A DNA stretch of 64,000 bases from Streptomyces shenzhenensis (lineage in GTDB: Bacteria; Actinomycetota; Actinomycetes; Streptomycetales; Streptomycetaceae): positions 124,001 to 188,000 of the forward strand of contig NZ_JAJONF010000014.1 of NCBI RefSeq assembly GCF_021462265.1. Reading direction: 5' to 3'. Positions within the stretch are counted from its first letter, which is position 1. Each line of letters starts with the position of its first letter. Below the pieces are notes generated by a model. The model was not told the DNA's origin. It saw only the letters and a list, made by a program, of their open reading frames with translations, and made no database searches. Shown here in pieces: positions 61,932 to 64,000 of the stretch. A program made the translations under genes and the position numbers.

Positions 61932-63997
61932 GAGGTGCCGCCCGCGGTGTCGGGGTCCGGTACGAGGTGGCGGTCCAGCCAGTCGGCGGTCCGGGCGCAG
62001 GCGTCGAGCAGGTGATCCGGTTCGGTGAACTCGTGGCCCTCGCGCGGGTAGAGGACCAGCTCCACGTCGCGGTGCCCGGCGAGGAGCCGGGCCCGGTAGA
62101 GGGCGCGGGCCTGCTCGACGGGGGTCACCCGGTCGGCGCAGCCGTGCAGGATCAACGTCGGCGTCGGGGCCGGGTCGCGTTCACGGGCGGGGGAGGGCGC
62201 GGTGGGGGCGGTGGTGTCCGGCCCGTCGGTGCGGCCGCCGCCGGTGATGCGGTAGGCGTCGTCGTAGCCGCCGCCGATGGCGCTGGTGACGGCGAAGGAG
62301 GGCCAGTCGGTGGGCGCGGAGACGACCACGGCCGCCGCGAAGAGACCGCCGCGCGCCGCGGCGAGGGCGGCGAGGTAGCCGCCGTAGCTGTGCCCGAGGA
62401 CGGCGATCCGGCCGGGTGCGGCCAGACCGCGGTCCAGCAGGGCGCGGGCTCCGCCGAACACCTCGTCCAGGTCGGCGCCGCCGAGGTCGCCGACCACGGC
62501 GCGGGCGTGTCCCTGCCCGCGGCCCGCGCTGCCCCGGGGGTTGGGCAGCAGCACCCGGTAGCCGGCCCGGGCCAGCGCCAGCGGCAGGCCGAGCACGTCG
62601 CCGGGGGCGAAACCGGCGGACCACAGCCACGCCGGGCCGCCGTGCAGCAGGACGGCGGCGGGTGCCGGGCCGGTGAGGTCGGCGCGGTGCAGCAGCAGGC
62701 CCGTGACCCGGCTGCCGTCCGATGCCTGCCAGCCGACCGGTTCGGTGGTGACGCCCTCGTCCAGCACCTGCTGTCCGGCGTTGAACGCGGTCACCGGAGC
62801 CCAGAAGGGCTCTGGCCGCGGGGTGGCGCCCGGTTCCGGGACGGGGTGGGGGGCCGGGGCGGGGCCGGCGGGACGCGGGGGCTCCTCGGTGGCCGTGCCG
62901 ACGTCGGCGGTGACCGCCTCGGGCGGGGTCCCGGGGGCGTGCAGGACGGAGGCGGCGACCCGGCCGGCCGCGCAGGTGCGGATCTGCGGCCGGTACCCGG
63001 CGCCGCTGAGGGTGGCCTCGCCGTGCCACAGCTCCTCGTGGTGCACCTCGTCGGCGCCCAGCCGCAGCCGGCCCACTCGTGAGCCGGTGCCGTCCCAGCC
63101 CGCGTACCACAGGGTGCGCGGGTCGCTCCAGTGCAGCGAGGTGATGTCGTCGAGCGGAGGCACCGGCACCGGGGCGCCGGTGTCCAGGTCGGTGAGCCGG
63201 AGCACGCCGGAGACGATCGACAGGCCCTCGGCCCAGGCGGCGTGACGGCCGTCGGGGGAGAGCGCCGGATGGTCCGGCTGGATGCCGGGGTCCGACGGGG
63301 ACAGCTCGCGCACCGAGCCGGCGGCGAGGTCCAGCAGGACCACCCGGGCCCGGTAGAACCCGGCCGGCCAGGGGTCCCGGGAGACCACGGCGAGGGCGTG
63401 GCGCCCGCCGTTCCAGTGTGCCGCCCATACGGTGAGTCCGGCGGGGCCGACCGGCTCGGCCGGCCGGCCGGAGGTCAGGGAGATCCGCCACAGCCGGCGT
63501 ATCCCGGTGCCGGGACGCTGCACGGCCGGGTCGGCCGGGCCGGCCGACCCCTCGACGGGCAGGCCGAGGTTCATGCCGTCGCGGTCCGCGCCGGGCTCGG
63601 CGACGCGCAGCAGGGCGGCTGTCCCGTCGGCGGCGACCAGGACGTCCTCGATCTCGCCGGGGAAGCGGTCCAGGATCCGCGCCGGGCTGCCGCCGGCAGC
63701 GGTGGCGAGGGCGAGGGCGCTGCCGCGCTCGTCACCGTCCTCCTGGACCACCAGCAGCCGGCGGGAGTCCGGCAGCCAGCGCGGCAGTCGGCGGGCGGCC
63801 GAACCGCCGCCTGCCAACGGCACACAGCCGTCGCCGGACGCGAGGTGGACGTCCGCCCGGGGCGGCCCGTCCGGTCCGGGGAGGACGGCGGAGACGGCCG
63901 TGGTCCGGCCGTCGGGCGACGGCTGGGCCTCGATGACCTGGGTGAGGTCCATCAGCCGGCGCCGGGCGGCGACCACGGCCGCGGAGGCGGTGCTCAC
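61928..63997 (-). CDS. S9 family (prolyl oligopeptidase/acyl-aminoacyl-type) peptidase
   Basis: This 689-aa protein has an N-terminal beta-propeller (repeats such as LPRWLPDSRRLLVV and ALSPDGRHAAWAEG) and a C-terminal alpha/beta hydrolase with catalytic Ser in VLGHSYGGYLAAL, Asp in LILHGCADRVTPV and His in YPREGHEF. No signal peptide is visible from the GTG at 63997, so it is cytoplasmic. The frame is open to the window edge, and a start further upstream is possible. It is coupled to the peptide importer by an ATGA overlap, so it probably cleaves the imported peptides. Confidence 0.9.
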   Translation of the reverse strand: MSTASAAVVAARRRLMDLTQVIEAQPSPDGRTTAVSAVLPGPDGPPRADVHLASGDGCVPLAGGGSAARRLPRWLPDSRRLLVVQEDGDERGSALALATAAGGSPARILDRFPGEIEDVLVAADGTAALLRVAEPGADRDGMNLGLPVEGSAGPADPAVQRPGTGIRRLWRISLTSGRPAEPVGPAGLTVWAAHWNGGRHALAVVSRDPWPAGFYRARVVLLDLAAGSVRELSPSDPGIQPDHPALSPDGRHAAWAEGLSIVSGVLRLTDLDTGAPVPVPPLDDITSLHWSDPRTLWYAGWDGTGSRVGRLRLGADEVHHEELWHGEATLSGAGYRPQIRTCAAGRVAASVLHAPGTPPEAVTADVGTATEEPPRPAGPAPAPHPVPEPGATPRPEPFWAPVTAFNAGQQVLDEGVTTEPVGWQASDGSRVTGLLLHRADLTGPAPAAVLLHGGPAWLWSAGFAPGDVLGLPLALARAGYRVLLPNPRGSAGRGQGHARAVVGDLGGADLDEVFGGARALLDRGLAAPGRIAVLGHSYGGYLAALAAARGGLFAAAVVVSAPTDWPSFAVTSAIGGGYDDAYRITGGGRTDGPDTTAPTAPSPARERDPAPTPTLILHGCADRVTPVEQARALYRARLLAGHRDVELVLYPREGHEFTEPDHLLDACARTADWLDRHLVPDPDTAGGTS

Positions 63998-64000
63998 GAG

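Overview
The window is very GC-rich (third codon positions almost all G or C), with many GTG starts, ATGA/GTGA gene overlaps, Tat and Sec secreted glycosidases, a crtYTU-type isorenieratene cluster, and Streptomyces-type Tn3 and IS607 remnants. It is most likely a chromosomal segment of a Streptomyces or close relative. The number of broken genes and IS scars before 31 kb suggests an accessory, possibly arm-like region. No rRNA, tRNA or CRISPR array was found.

Layout. 1-6.8 kb: carotenoid genes in two divergent blocks, a short crtE remnant-crtI-crtB leftward and crtY-crtT-crtU rightward, ending in a five-copy 10-bp tandem repeat. 7-8.7 kb: a secreted protein divergent from a TetR regulator. 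9.3-12.1 kb: a secreted GH92 alpha-mannosidase behind two CAACGTTG palindromes. 12.3-14.1 kb: a two-gene leftward unit, an EACC1-like protein and a caspase-like protease with membrane segments, which I read as a candidate conflict/suicide system. 14.1-20.8 kb: transposon debris (two different Tn3 transposase remnants around a broken dienelactone hydrolase gene, and an IS607 element with a dead tnpA and an open tnpB), plus an intact oxidoreductase/TetR pair. 21-25 kb: a large Tat-exported GH2 enzyme with discoidin insertions and the same CAACGTTG operator as the GH92 gene. 25-30.4 kb: a PanE-like reductase, an MFS exporter with a divergent HxlR regulator, pseudogenes and a DUF1963 protein.

30.4-49.3 kb is a coherent sugar island. 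It holds an ABC importer (lipoprotein plus two permeases), an aldose 1-dehydrogenase of the aldo-keto reductase family, an amidohydrolase-type sugar lactonase, an enolase-superfamily acid-sugar dehydratase, SDR dehydrogenases and two different FAH-family enzymes. One FAH enzyme is paired with an SDR (the L-fucose-like route to pyruvate plus lactate) and the other with an alpha-ketoglutarate semialdehyde dehydrogenase (the D-arabinose-like route to 2-oxoglutarate). A GntR/FadR-type regulator lies in the middle, and related GACGTCA/TGATGT sites sit in at least four promoters of the island. A family III CoA-transferase, an enoyl-CoA hydratase and a substrate-binding-protein homologue without a signal peptide are embedded in the same unit and are not explained by the known pathways.

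49.6-64 kb: a MmyB-like XRE regulator/SDR pair; a NarL-type two-component system next to a 53-aa membrane protein and an ABC exporter; a broken Doc-like toxin gene; a methyltransferase; and a five-gene, fully overlapping leftward operon (S9 peptidase, two Dpp-type permeases, a fused double ATPase, a cupin-XRE regulator) for peptide uptake and cleavage that has no binding protein inside the window.
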